NCBI GenBank assembly: GCA_964415465.1
Contig: CAYQAL010000019.1
Span: 1 to 15,570 of the forward strand
Origin: JAGOTP01 sp964415465
GTDB taxonomy: Bacteria; Patescibacteriota; Patescibacteriia; 2-12-FULL-60-25
DNA: 15,570 nt
Reading direction: 5' to 3'
This document shows, in pieces, positions 1 through 6,703 of the stretch; within the stretch, counting starts at the first letter, position 1, and the number at the start of each line of letters is the position of its first letter. The position numbers and the translations under genes are program-made. Under the pieces are notes generated by a model. That model was not told where the DNA came from. It saw only the letters and a list, made by a program, of their open reading frames with translations, and ran no database searches.

Positions 1-1199
1 AGCAGCAAGAATCCCCACGCGTTCGCATCGGCAAAGACAAATGGATTGTGACGCAATACCCCTTGAACCAGTGCCGTTGCCAGAAGCAACGCCAGAGCAA
101 GGTATTCCATCTTTCCTCGGAAGAGTGTCTTCCAGGCTTTCCAGTGACCTAGATAGAACCACTGAATCCCCCAGCCAGCCAAGAACGCACAAAATAATAT
201 AATACGAACAGATACGCCGCCGTTATTTACTTCATCCCCAAAGGCTTTAAACAAGGCGCCTTTTGAACCAATCAGATACTCTGCTGTCAGCACTGCAAAT
301 GCGTGCGTTGGTCGGAGAAGAGCGAGCGCGAACATACCGACCCCTAAGGCTAGACAGCCAATCGTATTCACTCTTGGTTGAAATACGACCAAAAAGGAAA
401 CAAGTTCGATCAAGAGAATCACCAGAAAGGGCGCAAGAATTGTCTTTACGTACAGTGGCAGCGCCTCGTTTTTGATGCCGCTCGCTGGCGCTAATCCATG
501 TTTTTTTCGAATAATCTCTTCCGCTGACTGGTACTTTTTCACTGCTTGAGGTGCCCAACCCAGCTTCTTCCAGGGAAGCGTATACAAAAAGGATGGGACC
601 CATTGGCTGTATCCTGTCTTACGAGGCTCAACAGAAAACAGAACGTCAGACAACCCCATCGCCTTTGATCCACGCTTCACCATCGTGAGCCACAAATCCC
701 AGTCTTGGAACTTCTTGAGCGACTCATCGAAGCCTGGAAAGGCCGAGCGGCGAAGCAGCGAATTCATATGGATGAAGTTCGCTTGCTCAAGCCGTGCCGG
801 ACTGAATGGCACGAGCGAAAACTGCCACCCAAAGTCGTAAGCGCTATAGACGATATCGATCTCTGGATGCGTTTCGAGTGTCGTCTCGAATCGCTCTAAC
901 ATTCTTGGCTGTAGCTCTGTATCAGCGTCTAAAAAGAGCAAGTAGTCACCCGTCGTATGTCGCGCCCCTTCATTTCGGGCAGCTGGCGCTCCTTTATTCT
1001 GTTCAAACCGAATCAATCGCACCGGAAAGGCAAAGTCTTTTTGAACAGGCAGAATCTTCTCTTCAAGACCATCAGTTGATCCATCATCAACCACCACCAC
1101 CTCATCTGGAAGGCGCGTTTGGGCACTAAGAGAGACCAAGCAGCGTACACACGCGTCTGCGTGCTGATACACCGGGATAACAATCGAAAGTCGTGACAT
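1..1199 (-). CDS. GT2 glycosyltransferase fused to a polytopic membrane domain (3' truncated by window edge)
   Basis: The frame is open from an ATG at 1199 to the left edge, giving 399 codons with no stop; the C-terminus lies outside the window. Residues 1-200 are a GT-A, family 2 glycosyltransferase: an SIVIPVY first strand, DDGSTD at 38-43, the metal-binding DAD at 91-93 and a QDWDLW acceptor-side motif at 165-170. From about residue 250 the protein becomes membranous, with hydrophobic stretches near 254-274, 280-297, 332-350 and 365-380. A PTHAF...EYLIGSKGALF stretch (297-317) resembles the start of O-antigen ligase/polymerase-like proteins; that resemblance is from memory and the specific function is inferred. 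The start lies 3 bp after the GT4 stop, so the two are surely cotranscribed and probably translationally coupled. Likely role: adds a sugar at the inner membrane face and perhaps polymerises or ligates the glycan. The GT2 call is firm, the Wzy/WaaL-like call is tentative. Confidence 0.85.
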   Translation of the reverse strand, partial: MSRLSIVIPVYQHADACVRCLVSLSAQTRLPDEVVVVDDGSTDGLEEKILPVQKDFAFPVRLIRFEQNKGAPAARNEGARHTTGDYLLFLDADTELQPRMLERFETTLETHPEIDIVYSAYDFGWQFSLVPFSPARLEQANFIHMNSLLRRSAFPGFDESLKKFQDWDLWLTMVKRGSKAMGLSDVLFSVEPRKTGYSQWVPSFLYTLPWKKLGWAPQAVKKYQSAEEIIRKKHGLAPASGIKNEALPLYVKTILAPFLVILLIELVSFLVVFQPRVNTIGCLALGVGMFALALLRPTHAFAVLTAEYLIGSKGALFKAFGDEVNNGGVSVRIILFCAFLAGWGIQWFYLGHWKAWKTLFRGKMEYLALALLLATALVQGVLRHNPFVFADANAWGFLL

Positions 1200-1202
1200 A
1201 GA

Positions 1203-2276
1203 TTACAGATGAGAGAGGATTTCCCAACGAGTGGACCAATCCGCCGTTTTTTTGATGCGCTCTTTTCCCGCTTCACCCATCCGCTTACGCAGTGCTGGAT
1301 CATCCACTAAACGCTGAATAGCCGCTCGTAAGGCTGAAAGATCATTTGCATCGACCACCAAACCCGTTTCTCCATCGACCACCGTTTCAGGCGCTCCTCC
1401 GTTCTTTCCGACAACTACCGGCAATCCCGCAGCCGACGCCTCTAAACAGACAATCCCATAGCCTTCGACATCATCCCCTTCGGCGCGAACGGGAAACACA
1501 CAGATATCTGCCGCGGCATACGAGAGATCACGGGTCGCATCATCAACTGCACCCAAGAGCCGCATGCGATCACCTAGCGGCTTCGCGAGCGTCTCTAGAC
1601 GACTTCGATCTACTCCATCACCAATACTCACTCCTCGCACCTGCAGAGGCAAAGCGTGGAGTGCTTCAATCAAACGATCTACCCCTTTACGCGGAACGAG
1701 TCGCGCCGTGTGTAATAAAATAATATCATTCGGATTGATCCCTAGCTGTGCACGTGCCTGCTCTCTCGACGGAAGCGGATGCGGAACATAGCCCGGCGTA
1801 AGAAGATGCGGCTCTCTTCCAGGAAAGAGTATGCGACATTCACTAGCTACAAACTCAGAGTTCACGCAGATCGCCCGAGCACGACTCACAATACGTCGCG
1901 TGAGCCATCGCTTCCACCAGGAACGCTGCGACAAACGTAGATCTAACCCATGAAACAACACGACGTAGCGTGGTCCACCAACATACGAAGCGATCCAAGC
2001 CGCTGTTCCAATCGGGAGAACGTGGCTTATAAAAACGCGTGTATCTGGATCCTGCATCGCCACCTCACGCATCACGCCTACCAACGGCCACCACGAAATG
2101 AGTCCTCGACCAAAAAACGTTCGACGCTCCACCGGCTCGCCAGGATCTCCATGCTCTGTTGGAACAATCACCTTCATCTGCCCAGCGGATGCCCGTACGA
2201 GATCAGACAAATAGCGAGCGACTCCCCCTTTCAGGGGCGGATAGTCATGCGTCACGAGCACCCAGTGCGAAGCCAT
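1203..2276 (-). CDS. GT4 family glycosyltransferase (GT-B fold)
   Basis: This 357-residue protein is a retaining GT-B glycosyltransferase that transfers an activated sugar, probably GDP- or UDP-linked, to a lipid-linked or glycan acceptor at the cytoplasmic membrane face. The N-terminal acceptor domain shows the PPLKGGVARY glycine loop (13-22) and an FHG motif near 108-110. The C-terminal donor domain has the ARLVPRKG phosphate-binding segment (191-198, R192 and K197) and the family E-x7-E signature, E271 to E279, inside EGYGIVCLE. Overall it resembles PimB/WcaL-type mannosyltransferases, but the donor sugar cannot be read from sequence. No signal peptide or TM segment is seen. It sits 23 bp after the flippase gene and 3 bp before the GT2 fusion gene, in one surface-polysaccharide unit. 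The ATG at 2276 gives a normal N-terminus (strand then DYPPLKGG); a 5-bp hairpin lies in the short gap upstream. Confidence 0.92.
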   Translation of the reverse strand: MASHWVLVTHDYPPLKGGVARYLSDLVRASAGQMKVIVPTEHGDPGEPVERRTFFGRGLISWWPLVGVMREVAMQDPDTRVFISHVLPIGTAAWIASYVGGPRYVVLFHGLDLRLSQRSWWKRWLTRRIVSRARAICVNSEFVASECRILFPGREPHLLTPGYVPHPLPSREQARAQLGINPNDIILLHTARLVPRKGVDRLIEALHALPLQVRGVSIGDGVDRSRLETLAKPLGDRMRLLGAVDDATRDLSYAAADICVFPVRAEGDDVEGYGIVCLEASAAGLPVVVGKNGGAPETVVDGETGLVVDANDLSALRAAIQRLVDDPALRKRMGEAGKERIKKTADWSTRWEILSHL

Positions 2277-2282
2277 AACAAG

Positions 2283-2297
2283 CTCTCAAGTGGAGAG
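2283..2297 (-). repeat. Small stem-loop between flippase and GT4 genes
   Basis: CTCTC and GAGAG form a 5-bp stem with a 5-nt loop, placed between the flippase stop and the GT4 start. It is short enough to be chance. It is listed because similar stem-loops precede other starts in the window. Confidence 0.35.
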
Positions 2298-2299
2298 AT

Positions 2300-3784
2300 C
2301 TAAGACCCAGCCTCTTCGGTTGAATCGGGTGGCGGAACTGCCCGGCGTCGTAAAAACCCCCACACCGCAACCAAATCATCGACCAAACAGAGACGTAACA
2401 AGAAGAGTATCGCGAGGGAGACCGCTCCTCCAAAAATGAGCTGAGCGATAAATGGAAAGCTGGCCGCCAAAAAGCGTGTCGCAGCCCAGATAATTCCCGC
2501 ACCGACCAGACCACGAATGAAGAAGGAGACAAACCAACGAGCCTCTGGCAGATCTTTTCGAGCAAACCATAACCCAAGCGCGAGAAGCATCCAGAAAGAT
2601 ACGACGCCCGCATACGCCGCACCTAATGGCCCGTAGGTTGGCACCAGTACCAAGTTCAACGCCACATTGATCACCATCGTCACCCCCATCGAAATCGTTT
2701 TCTGACTTGAACGACGCGTCGCATTCAACAACGATCCAACGGGAAAATCGAGGAAAATTGGGATCAAAACCCAAGGCAACACCATCATGGGCGCAATCGC
2801 TCCTTCATAGGGACGGCCGTAGAACGTAAGAATAATCGGCTTCGCAAGCGCAGATAACAAAGCTGACAGCGGCACGCTCACCAACATCATTAAGCGCATG
2901 CCATTTTTCAAGGCCTTGCGCAGCCCCTCATGGTTCCCCGCTGCATAGTCCGCGCTCATGGCTGGATACAACGCCGCAACGAACGTTAACGGTAAAAACT
3001 GCAAGGCATACGTCAGCTTATACGCGACCGCATATTGCCCAACGGATGCGTGACCAAAATACTGACGCAACAAAAGCGAGTCGGTATAGGAATAGATCTT
3101 TACAAAGAGCCCAGCCAAACCAAACGGAAGGGCAGCTAACGCAATCGCCTTTACTGTCACACGTTCAGCCTGAAGCGGCGTCGCATGACGTTTGACAGCA
3201 TGATACATACTCCAGCCCAAGTTCCAGAGACTGCCAAGCAAGAGCGCCACCACCAGTCCCACCACACCCCCTCCTAAACGCAGAATCACAATCGACGAGA
3301 TAGCCGTTGTGATCTGACAGATCAACATACCAACCGCTTCAAATCGCAGATCACGTTTTCCGCGGAGTGCTCCGTAAAAAATCAACGAAATTGAATCGGC
3401 CATCAAGACAAAACACGCTACGCCAACCGCGGCAAAGATATCTGGTTCAAGCGCCGTTTGAGACAAGACTGAAGCAAGCAACAGATAGCCTAAGGAACAA
3501 AGAACCGCCAGCGGCAACAAGAACGCCTTGATTCGCAAGGCTCGACCCAAAAAAGCTCGGCCCTTTTCTTCATTCGCCGCCATTTCACGAATAACCACCG
3601 GTGTTAACCCAAAGTCCGCTAACACAACGAAAATCGACGTGATCGAAACCGCATAAAAATATTTCCCCGTAACAACCGGTCCAACCAATCTGGCGATCAC
3701 ATAAAAGGCCAGAAACGACACGAGTTTTTGCCCAAGGGTAGCCGCCATGAGCCAGGCGGTATTGCGGGCGACCGTAGAAGACAT
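2300..3784 (-). CDS. Wzx-type oligosaccharide flippase (MOP/MATE superfamily)
   Basis: This polytopic membrane protein of 494 residues has the usual flippase length and the family pattern of many hydrophobic segments alternating with short basic loops (roughly 12-14 TM). The N-terminus, with NTAWLMAATLGQKLVSFLAF followed by a GPVVTGKY segment, is typical of polysaccharide biosynthesis (PF01943/PF13440-like) proteins, as is the ADFGLTPVVIREMA stretch at about 56-69. Members move undecaprenyl-diphosphate-linked oligosaccharides from the inner to the outer face of the cytoplasmic membrane. It is the second ORF of a unit with a 29-codon small ORF 12 bp upstream and two glycosyltransferases downstream, which supports a lipid-linked glycan pathway. 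The ATG at 3784 is preferred since it begins the conserved N-terminal helix; no SD sequence precedes it. Substrate unknown. Confidence 0.92.
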   Translation of the reverse strand: MSSTVARNTAWLMAATLGQKLVSFLAFYVIARLVGPVVTGKYFYAVSITSIFVVLADFGLTPVVIREMAANEEKGRAFLGRALRIKAFLLPLAVLCSLGYLLLASVLSQTALEPDIFAAVGVACFVLMADSISLIFYGALRGKRDLRFEAVGMLICQITTAISSIVILRLGGGVVGLVVALLLGSLWNLGWSMYHAVKRHATPLQAERVTVKAIALAALPFGLAGLFVKIYSYTDSLLLRQYFGHASVGQYAVAYKLTYALQFLPLTFVAALYPAMSADYAAGNHEGLRKALKNGMRLMMLVSVPLSALLSALAKPIILTFYGRPYEGAIAPMMVLPWVLIPIFLDFPVGSLLNATRRSSQKTISMGVTMVINVALNLVLVPTYGPLGAAYAGVVSFWMLLALGLWFARKDLPEARWFVSFFIRGLVGAGIIWAATRFLAASFPFIAQLIFGGAVSLAILFLLRLCLVDDLVAVWGFLRRRAVPPPDSTEEAGS

Positions 3785-3796
3785 GTGGCTACGGTA

Positions 3797-3886
3797 TCAA
3801 AAGTGCTTTGCATTCACAAAAAACCAAATGGCAGCGAGGAAAAAGATAGCGAGGGCCAAAAAGGGTGCAACATCCTCAAAACGCAT
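3797..3886 (-). CDS. Putative 29-residue single-TM small protein
   Basis: A short open frame starts with ATG at 3886 and ends with TGA at 3797-3799, 12 bp before the flippase start. The product begins MRFEDVAPF, continues with one hydrophobic stretch of about 18 residues rich in A, L, I and F, and ends NAKHF, so it would be a single-pass membrane peptide. It lies immediately after a good promoter, with the ATG within about a dozen bases of the predicted -10 box. Nothing in it is recognisable as a known family. It could be a regulatory or stabilising small membrane protein of the flippase, or a leader ORF serving only to couple translation. It may also be chance: 30 codons is little evidence, but the codon phasing of a clean TM helix is suggestive. 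Confidence 0.5.
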   Translation of the reverse strand: MRFEDVAPFLALAIFFLAAIWFFVNAKHF

Positions 3887-3920
3887 AACGGGACACCCAA
3901 TATACTCTGAGCATCCCGTT
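3887..3920 (-). promoter_or_regulatory. Inverted repeat straddling the -10 box: candidate operator
   Basis: The 7-bp arms AACGGGA (3887-3893) and TCCCGTT (3914-3920) are perfectly complementary and separated by 20 bp. They flank the predicted -10 box and lie between the -35 box and the small ORF start. The centre-to-centre distance of 27 bp is about two and a half helical turns. This fits a repressor site or, in RNA only if transcription began further upstream, a hairpin. The inverted repeat is seen; its function is inferred. Confidence 0.4.
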
Positions 3921-3927
3921 TATTCAA
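3899..3927 (-). promoter_or_regulatory. Sigma-70-type promoter for the polysaccharide genes
   Basis: The minus strand carries TTGAAT (3927-3922) and TATATT (3904-3899) with exactly 17 bp between them, matching 4/6 and 5/6 of the -35 and -10 consensus. It is correctly placed between the rpsI terminator and the small ORF/flippase genes. The predicted start of transcription would fall at about 3892, only about 6 nt before the small ORF ATG, so the mRNA would be nearly leaderless. Confidence 0.65.
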
Positions 3928-3947
3928 CTTTTTGCTGCATTTTATTT

Positions 3948-3978
3948 AAAAGAAGCACCCACCTTGTGTGAGTGCTTC
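3948..3978 (-). terminator. Intrinsic terminator after rpsI
   Basis: Downstream of the rpsI stop the minus strand forms an 11-bp stem, GAAGCACTCAC with GTGGGTGCTTC (10 Watson-Crick pairs and one T-G), closed over a 5-nt ACAAG loop and followed by TTTT. This is a standard Rho-independent terminator closing the ribosomal operon. The T tract is short (four, then AAAT), so some read-through into the polysaccharide genes is possible. Confidence 0.82.
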
Positions 3979-3998
3979 CATTTTCTGTAGCTGCGTGA

Positions 3999-4127
3999 TT
4001 AACGTTTGGACCACTGTGGGGCGCGACGGGCCTTCTTAAGACCGAACTTCTTGCGTTCCTTGGCGCGTGGGTCACGAGTGAGGTTCCCAAGCTTCTTCAA
4101 GGTCTTGCGCCAGACTGGGTTGAGCTC
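3999..4127 (-). CDS. rpsI: 30S ribosomal protein S9, C-terminal part (5' end lost in assembly gap)
   Basis: Only the last 42 residues are present, from the gap edge to TAA at 3999-4001. They contain LTRDPRAKERKKFGLKKARR and the invariant C-terminal SKR, the tail that reaches towards P-site tRNA in the small subunit. S9 is normally about 130 residues, so roughly 90 residues, including the start, are missing. The gene is not degenerate: it is cut by 100 Ns. An open frame joining it across the gap to the upstream sequence is artificial, because the upstream sequence is L13, not S9. rplM-rpsI is a widespread gene pair, which supports the order. A terminator follows 21 bp after the stop. Confidence 0.93.
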   Translation of the reverse strand, partial: ELNPVWRKTLKKLGNLTRDPRAKERKKFGLKKARRAPQWSKR

Positions 4128-4227
4128 NNNNNNNNNNNNNNNNNNNNNNNNNNNNNNNNNNNNNNNNNNNNNNNNNNNNNNNNNNNNNNNNNNNNNNNNN
4201 NNNNNNNNNNNNNNNNNNNNNNNNNNN
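4128..4227. other. Assembly gap of exactly 100 N
   Basis: A run of 100 undetermined bases interrupts the operon. One hundred is a conventional placeholder length for a gap of unknown size. From family lengths, about 65 residues of L13 and about 90 of S9 are missing, so the true gap should be nearer 450-500 bp plus any intergenic spacing. Confidence 0.97.
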
Positions 4228-4460
4228 CGGAACAACACTTTCTGCTCCATCTTCTTACCGGTATATTCAAGCTTATCAGCGTTGGTTACACGAACCACGG
4301 CGCCAGAATCGATATGTGGGGTGTAATCCGGTTTGTTCTTTCCCATGAGGATCGCAGCGATCTGGGTAGCCAAGCGACCAACAACCTTGCCGGTTGCGTC
4401 GATGGTAACCACTTCACGCGTAACCTTCTTCACAGGAGCTTTTTTCGTAGTCGTAGGCAT
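4228..4460 (-). CDS. rplM: 50S ribosomal protein L13, N-terminal part (3' end lost in assembly gap)
   Basis: The first 77 residues are present, starting with ATG at 4460. After a short basic N-terminal stretch (1-16) the L13 core is clear: VTIDATGKVVGRLAT (18-32), MGKNKPDYTPHIDSG (39-53) and NADKLEYTGKKMEQKV. L13 is an early-assembling 23S rRNA-binding protein of usually about 140 residues, so the C-terminal half is missing in the 100-N gap. The start lies 2 bp after the rplQ stop, as expected for cotranslated ribosomal genes. No SD sequence precedes it. Any annotation calling this region one 153-residue protein is a chimera of L13 and S9. Confidence 0.95.
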
Positions 4461-4462
4461 AC

Positions 4463-4816
4463 TTAGGCAACGAGTTGGATCTGGGCCATTTCAGCACCAT
4501 CACCTTTGCGGGATCCAAGTTTAATAATGCGCGTGTAGCCACCTGGACGCGTGGCATAGCGAGGACCAAGCTCTTCAAGAACCTTGTCCACAGCGGATTC
4601 GGTCATGAGAACCTTCATGAGCTCACGACGATTGGTGAGCGATTTCACACGGCCACGGGTAATGATCTTTTCGACCATTGGACGGACAGCCTTCGCTTTG
4701 GCAAGCGTGGTGTTCACGTGTTCGTAGATCAGCACGGAGGTTGCCAAGTTGCGCAACAGTGCGCGACGTGGACCCGCCTTGCGATCTAGAGTTTTTCCTG
4801 TTCGACGATGTCGCAT
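4463..4816 (-). CDS. rplQ: 50S ribosomal protein L17
   Basis: The 117-residue product starts MRHRRTGKTLDRKAGPRRAL, the L17 signature, and contains the conserved LRNLATSVL and TTLAKAKAVRP segments. L17 sits near the peptide exit tunnel of the large subunit. The C-terminal PGGYTRIIKLGSRKGDGAEM stretch is also standard. It lacks the acidic tail extensions of some homologues and is complete for the family (usually about 115-130). It follows rpoA by 22 bp, the ancestral bacterial order. The gap before its ATG is C-rich (GAGCTCCCCCCACTTAC) and contains no SD sequence. Confidence 0.97.
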   Translation of the reverse strand: MRHRRTGKTLDRKAGPRRALLRNLATSVLIYEHVNTTLAKAKAVRPMVEKIITRGRVKSLTNRRELMKVLMTESAVDKVLEELGPRYATRPGGYTRIIKLGSRKGDGAEMAQIQLVA

Positions 4817-4838
4817 AGTAAGTAAGTGGGGGGAGCTC

Positions 4839-5546
4839 CTAGGCAGCTTCCGTGTAGGAGAGCTCCTTCAGAACGTTCACGTAATCAGTGAGAATACCGA
4901 CACCTTGGTTGACGGCATCGATTGGATCGAGAGATCCGTCCGTTTCAACCTTCAAAATGAGCTTGTCGTAGTCGGTCTTGTCACCAACACGAGTGGCTTC
5001 GACTTTGTACGAAACGTTGACGATCGGGCTGTACAGAGCGTCGATCGCGATGGTACCGAGCTCAAGCTTTTCCTTCACGCGCTCTTCCGTTGGACGGTAG
5101 CCGCGGCCCTTGCCGATCCAGACTTCCATGTCGAAAGAGGCGGAGTTATCAGTGAGCGTTGCAATGTGCAAGTCTGGGTTCACGATCTCGACCAAGGCAT
5201 CCTTGGAGAAATCAGCGGCCGTAACCGCACGTCCACCCTTCACCGACAACGAAAGCTTTACAGGCTCATCAGAGAACACCTTCGCACGAAGCATCTTGAG
5301 GTTCAAGATGATTTCGAGAATATCTTCTTTGACGTGTGGAGCAGTTGAGAATTCGTGATCAACACCCTTGATACGTACTGCGATCGCAGCAGCTCCAGAG
5401 AGTGAGGAGAGAAGCACGCGGCGAAGAGCATTTCCCAGAGTTGTCCCGTAGCCTTGCGCACATGGTTCAACAACCAGCACCCCCTCATGTGGGCGGTCGC
5501 CACGCATGAATTGAATTTTGTTGGGTAGCAAAAGGGGTTCCAACAT
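4839..5546 (-). CDS. rpoA: RNA polymerase alpha subunit, N-terminal domain only
   Basis: This 235-residue protein is the alpha N-terminal domain that dimerises and nucleates assembly of beta and beta'. It begins MLEPLLLPNKIQF, and the dimer/assembly helix GYGTTLGNALRRVLLSS lies at 32-48. The family strands VSYKVEATRVG and YDKLILKVETDGS (about 179-205) and the last NTD helix (about 208-230) follow, and the protein then stops at YTEAA with TAG. Bacterial alpha is usually about 310-330 residues with a linker and a C-terminal domain binding UP-element DNA and activators; here that is absent, and rplQ begins 22 bp later, so no frameshifted CTD is hidden. A longer frame from TTG at 5591 would overlap rpsD and add 15 residues unlike alpha; ATG at 5546 gives the family N-terminus and 19 bp of spacing. 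Confidence 0.96.
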   Translation of the reverse strand: MLEPLLLPNKIQFMRGDRPHEGVLVVEPCAQGYGTTLGNALRRVLLSSLSGAAAIAVRIKGVDHEFSTAPHVKEDILEIILNLKMLRAKVFSDEPVKLSLSVKGGRAVTAADFSKDALVEIVNPDLHIATLTDNSASFDMEVWIGKGRGYRPTEERVKEKLELGTIAIDALYSPIVNVSYKVEATRVGDKTDYDKLILKVETDGSLDPIDAVNQGVGILTDYVNVLKELSYTEAA

Positions 5547-5565
5547 AAGTGGGAAAGAAGAGGGA

Positions 5566-6183
5566 TTATTGACGCGAATAGAACTCAACAATGAGCTTGA
5601 CGTCGAATGGTTGCTGCAAATCCTGACCAGCAGGAACAGCCGTTACTTGCGCTGCAAATTCTGCAGGGCGCACAGAGACCCACGAAGAAGAGTCCTTCTT
5701 TGCCAAGACTTCTTCGATCCCCTTCCATAACCCTTTCTGACGCTTGTTCTCACGCAACGCAATTGTATCACCAACCGCGACACGATACGAAGGGATGTTT
5801 ACCTTCTTTCCGTTCACCGTGAAGTGAGCGTGAGAGACCGCTTGGCGAGCCGCCGCGCGTGTCTTTGCGAAACCGGCTCGGTACACCAAGTTATCCAAGC
5901 GACGCTCGAGTAACGAAATGAGTGTTTCACCGGAGTTTCCACGCTTGGAAACAGCTTCGTCGAACAAATTGCGGAACTGACGCTCACTCAAAGCGTAAAT
6001 ACGCTTCGCCTTCTGCTTTTCGCGGAGCTGCTTTCCGTAGTCGGTAAGACGAGTACGGCTGGTTGGACCATGGACACCTGGACCGTATGGACGGCGGGCC
6101 ATGCTCTTTGTGTGCGCAGAACGGTCTGAGAGAGGAATTCCTTCGCGGCGAGAATGTTTCGCCAAAATCTTTAACGTCTTCAT
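5566..6183 (-). CDS. rpsD: 30S ribosomal protein S4
   Basis: The 205-residue product has the normal S4 length. The C-terminal two thirds carry the S4 RNA-binding domain, with ERRLDNLVYRAGFAKTRAAA, RQAVSHAHFTVNGKKVNIPS and the C-terminal EFYSR. S4 binds 16S rRNA early in 30S assembly and shapes the mRNA entry channel. The N-terminal region is MKTLKILAKHSRREGIPL and lacks the Cys-rich zinc motif found in some S4 proteins, so this is a zinc-independent (C-minus) type. It lies between rpsK (22 bp upstream) and rpoA, the classic alpha-operon order. In other bacteria S4 is the translational repressor of this operon; whether that holds here cannot be seen. Confidence 0.97.
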   Translation of the reverse strand: MKTLKILAKHSRREGIPLSDRSAHTKSMARRPYGPGVHGPTSRTRLTDYGKQLREKQKAKRIYALSERQFRNLFDEAVSKRGNSGETLISLLERRLDNLVYRAGFAKTRAAARQAVSHAHFTVNGKKVNIPSYRVAVGDTIALRENKRQKGLWKGIEEVLAKKDSSSWVSVRPAEFAAQVTAVPAGQDLQQPFDVKLIVEFYSRQ

Positions 6184-6205
6184 AAAAGAATATGGATGTT
6201 AGACG

Positions 6206-6670
6206 TTAGATGCGACGCGCGCGAGGTGGGCGGCATCCGTTATGAGGAACTGGGGTCACGTCTTTGATCGTAAGCACGTTCAAGCCGTTGGCGTTCAATG
6301 CGCGGAGAGCGCCCTCACGACCCTGACCAGGACCAGTGATGTAGACGTTTACGTCTTTCAACCCAGAATCCTTAATTTTTTCTACCAAGTCGCGAACGAT
6401 GACGGACGCGGCGTAAGGAGTGGACTTTTTTGGACCACGGAAGCCTGCGACACCAGCGCTCCCCCAACCGATGACGTTGCCGTTCATGTCGGTGGCAGTG
6501 ATGATGGTGTTATTAAACGTGGCCTGAATGAAGACCTTGCCCTGCGAAATCTGTGGGCGGTTCTTCTTGGCACCTGTCTTCTTGGATTTGGACTTAACGG
6601 TCTTGTCTGCCTTAGCGGACTTCGCTACAGGCTCAGTAGAGGACGTCAAGTTCTTGGCTTCATCGGACAT
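6206..6670 (-). CDS. rpsK: 30S ribosomal protein S11 with a basic N-terminal extension
   Basis: The core from about residue 37 is unmistakable S11: QISQGKVFIQATFNNTIITA, the GFRGPKKSTPYAA segment, GPGQGREGALRALN and the C-terminal TPVPHNGCRPPRARRI. S11 lies on the 30S platform near the E site and Shine-Dalgarno helix. At 154 residues it is about 25 longer than most homologues. The extra is a low-complexity stretch rich in Ser, Lys, Ala and Thr (residues 1-36). The ATG at 6670 is the only plausible start outside the core; a shorter form would need a non-ATG codon. It lies 33 bp after rpsM, and no SD sequence precedes it. Confidence 0.96.
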   Translation of the reverse strand: MSDEAKNLTSSTEPVAKSAKADKTVKSKSKKTGAKKNRPQISQGKVFIQATFNNTIITATDMNGNVIGWGSAGVAGFRGPKKSTPYAASVIVRDLVEKIKDSGLKDVNVYITGPGQGREGALRALNANGLNVLTIKDVTPVPHNGCRPPRARRI

Positions 6671-6703
6671 AGACTGTCGTGAGGTCTAGAAATGAGGGAT
6701 GGA

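Noticed and set aside
806..1129. Plus-strand ORFs over the left end
   Set aside because: The minus strand there encodes a clear GT2 glycosyltransferase; the plus-strand frames are shadows.
3999..4460. A single 153-residue ORF across the N run
   Set aside because: The two ends belong to different ribosomal proteins (L13 and S9); the shared frame is an accident of a 100-N placeholder.
4749..5348. A 199-codon ORF on the plus strand
   Set aside because: It lies antisense to rpoA and rplQ and has no recognisable motif; long shadow frames are expected opposite conserved genes.
5547..5591. TTG start for rpoA at 5591
   Set aside because: It adds 15 residues unlike any alpha subunit and overlaps rpsD; the ATG at 5546 gives the family N-terminus.
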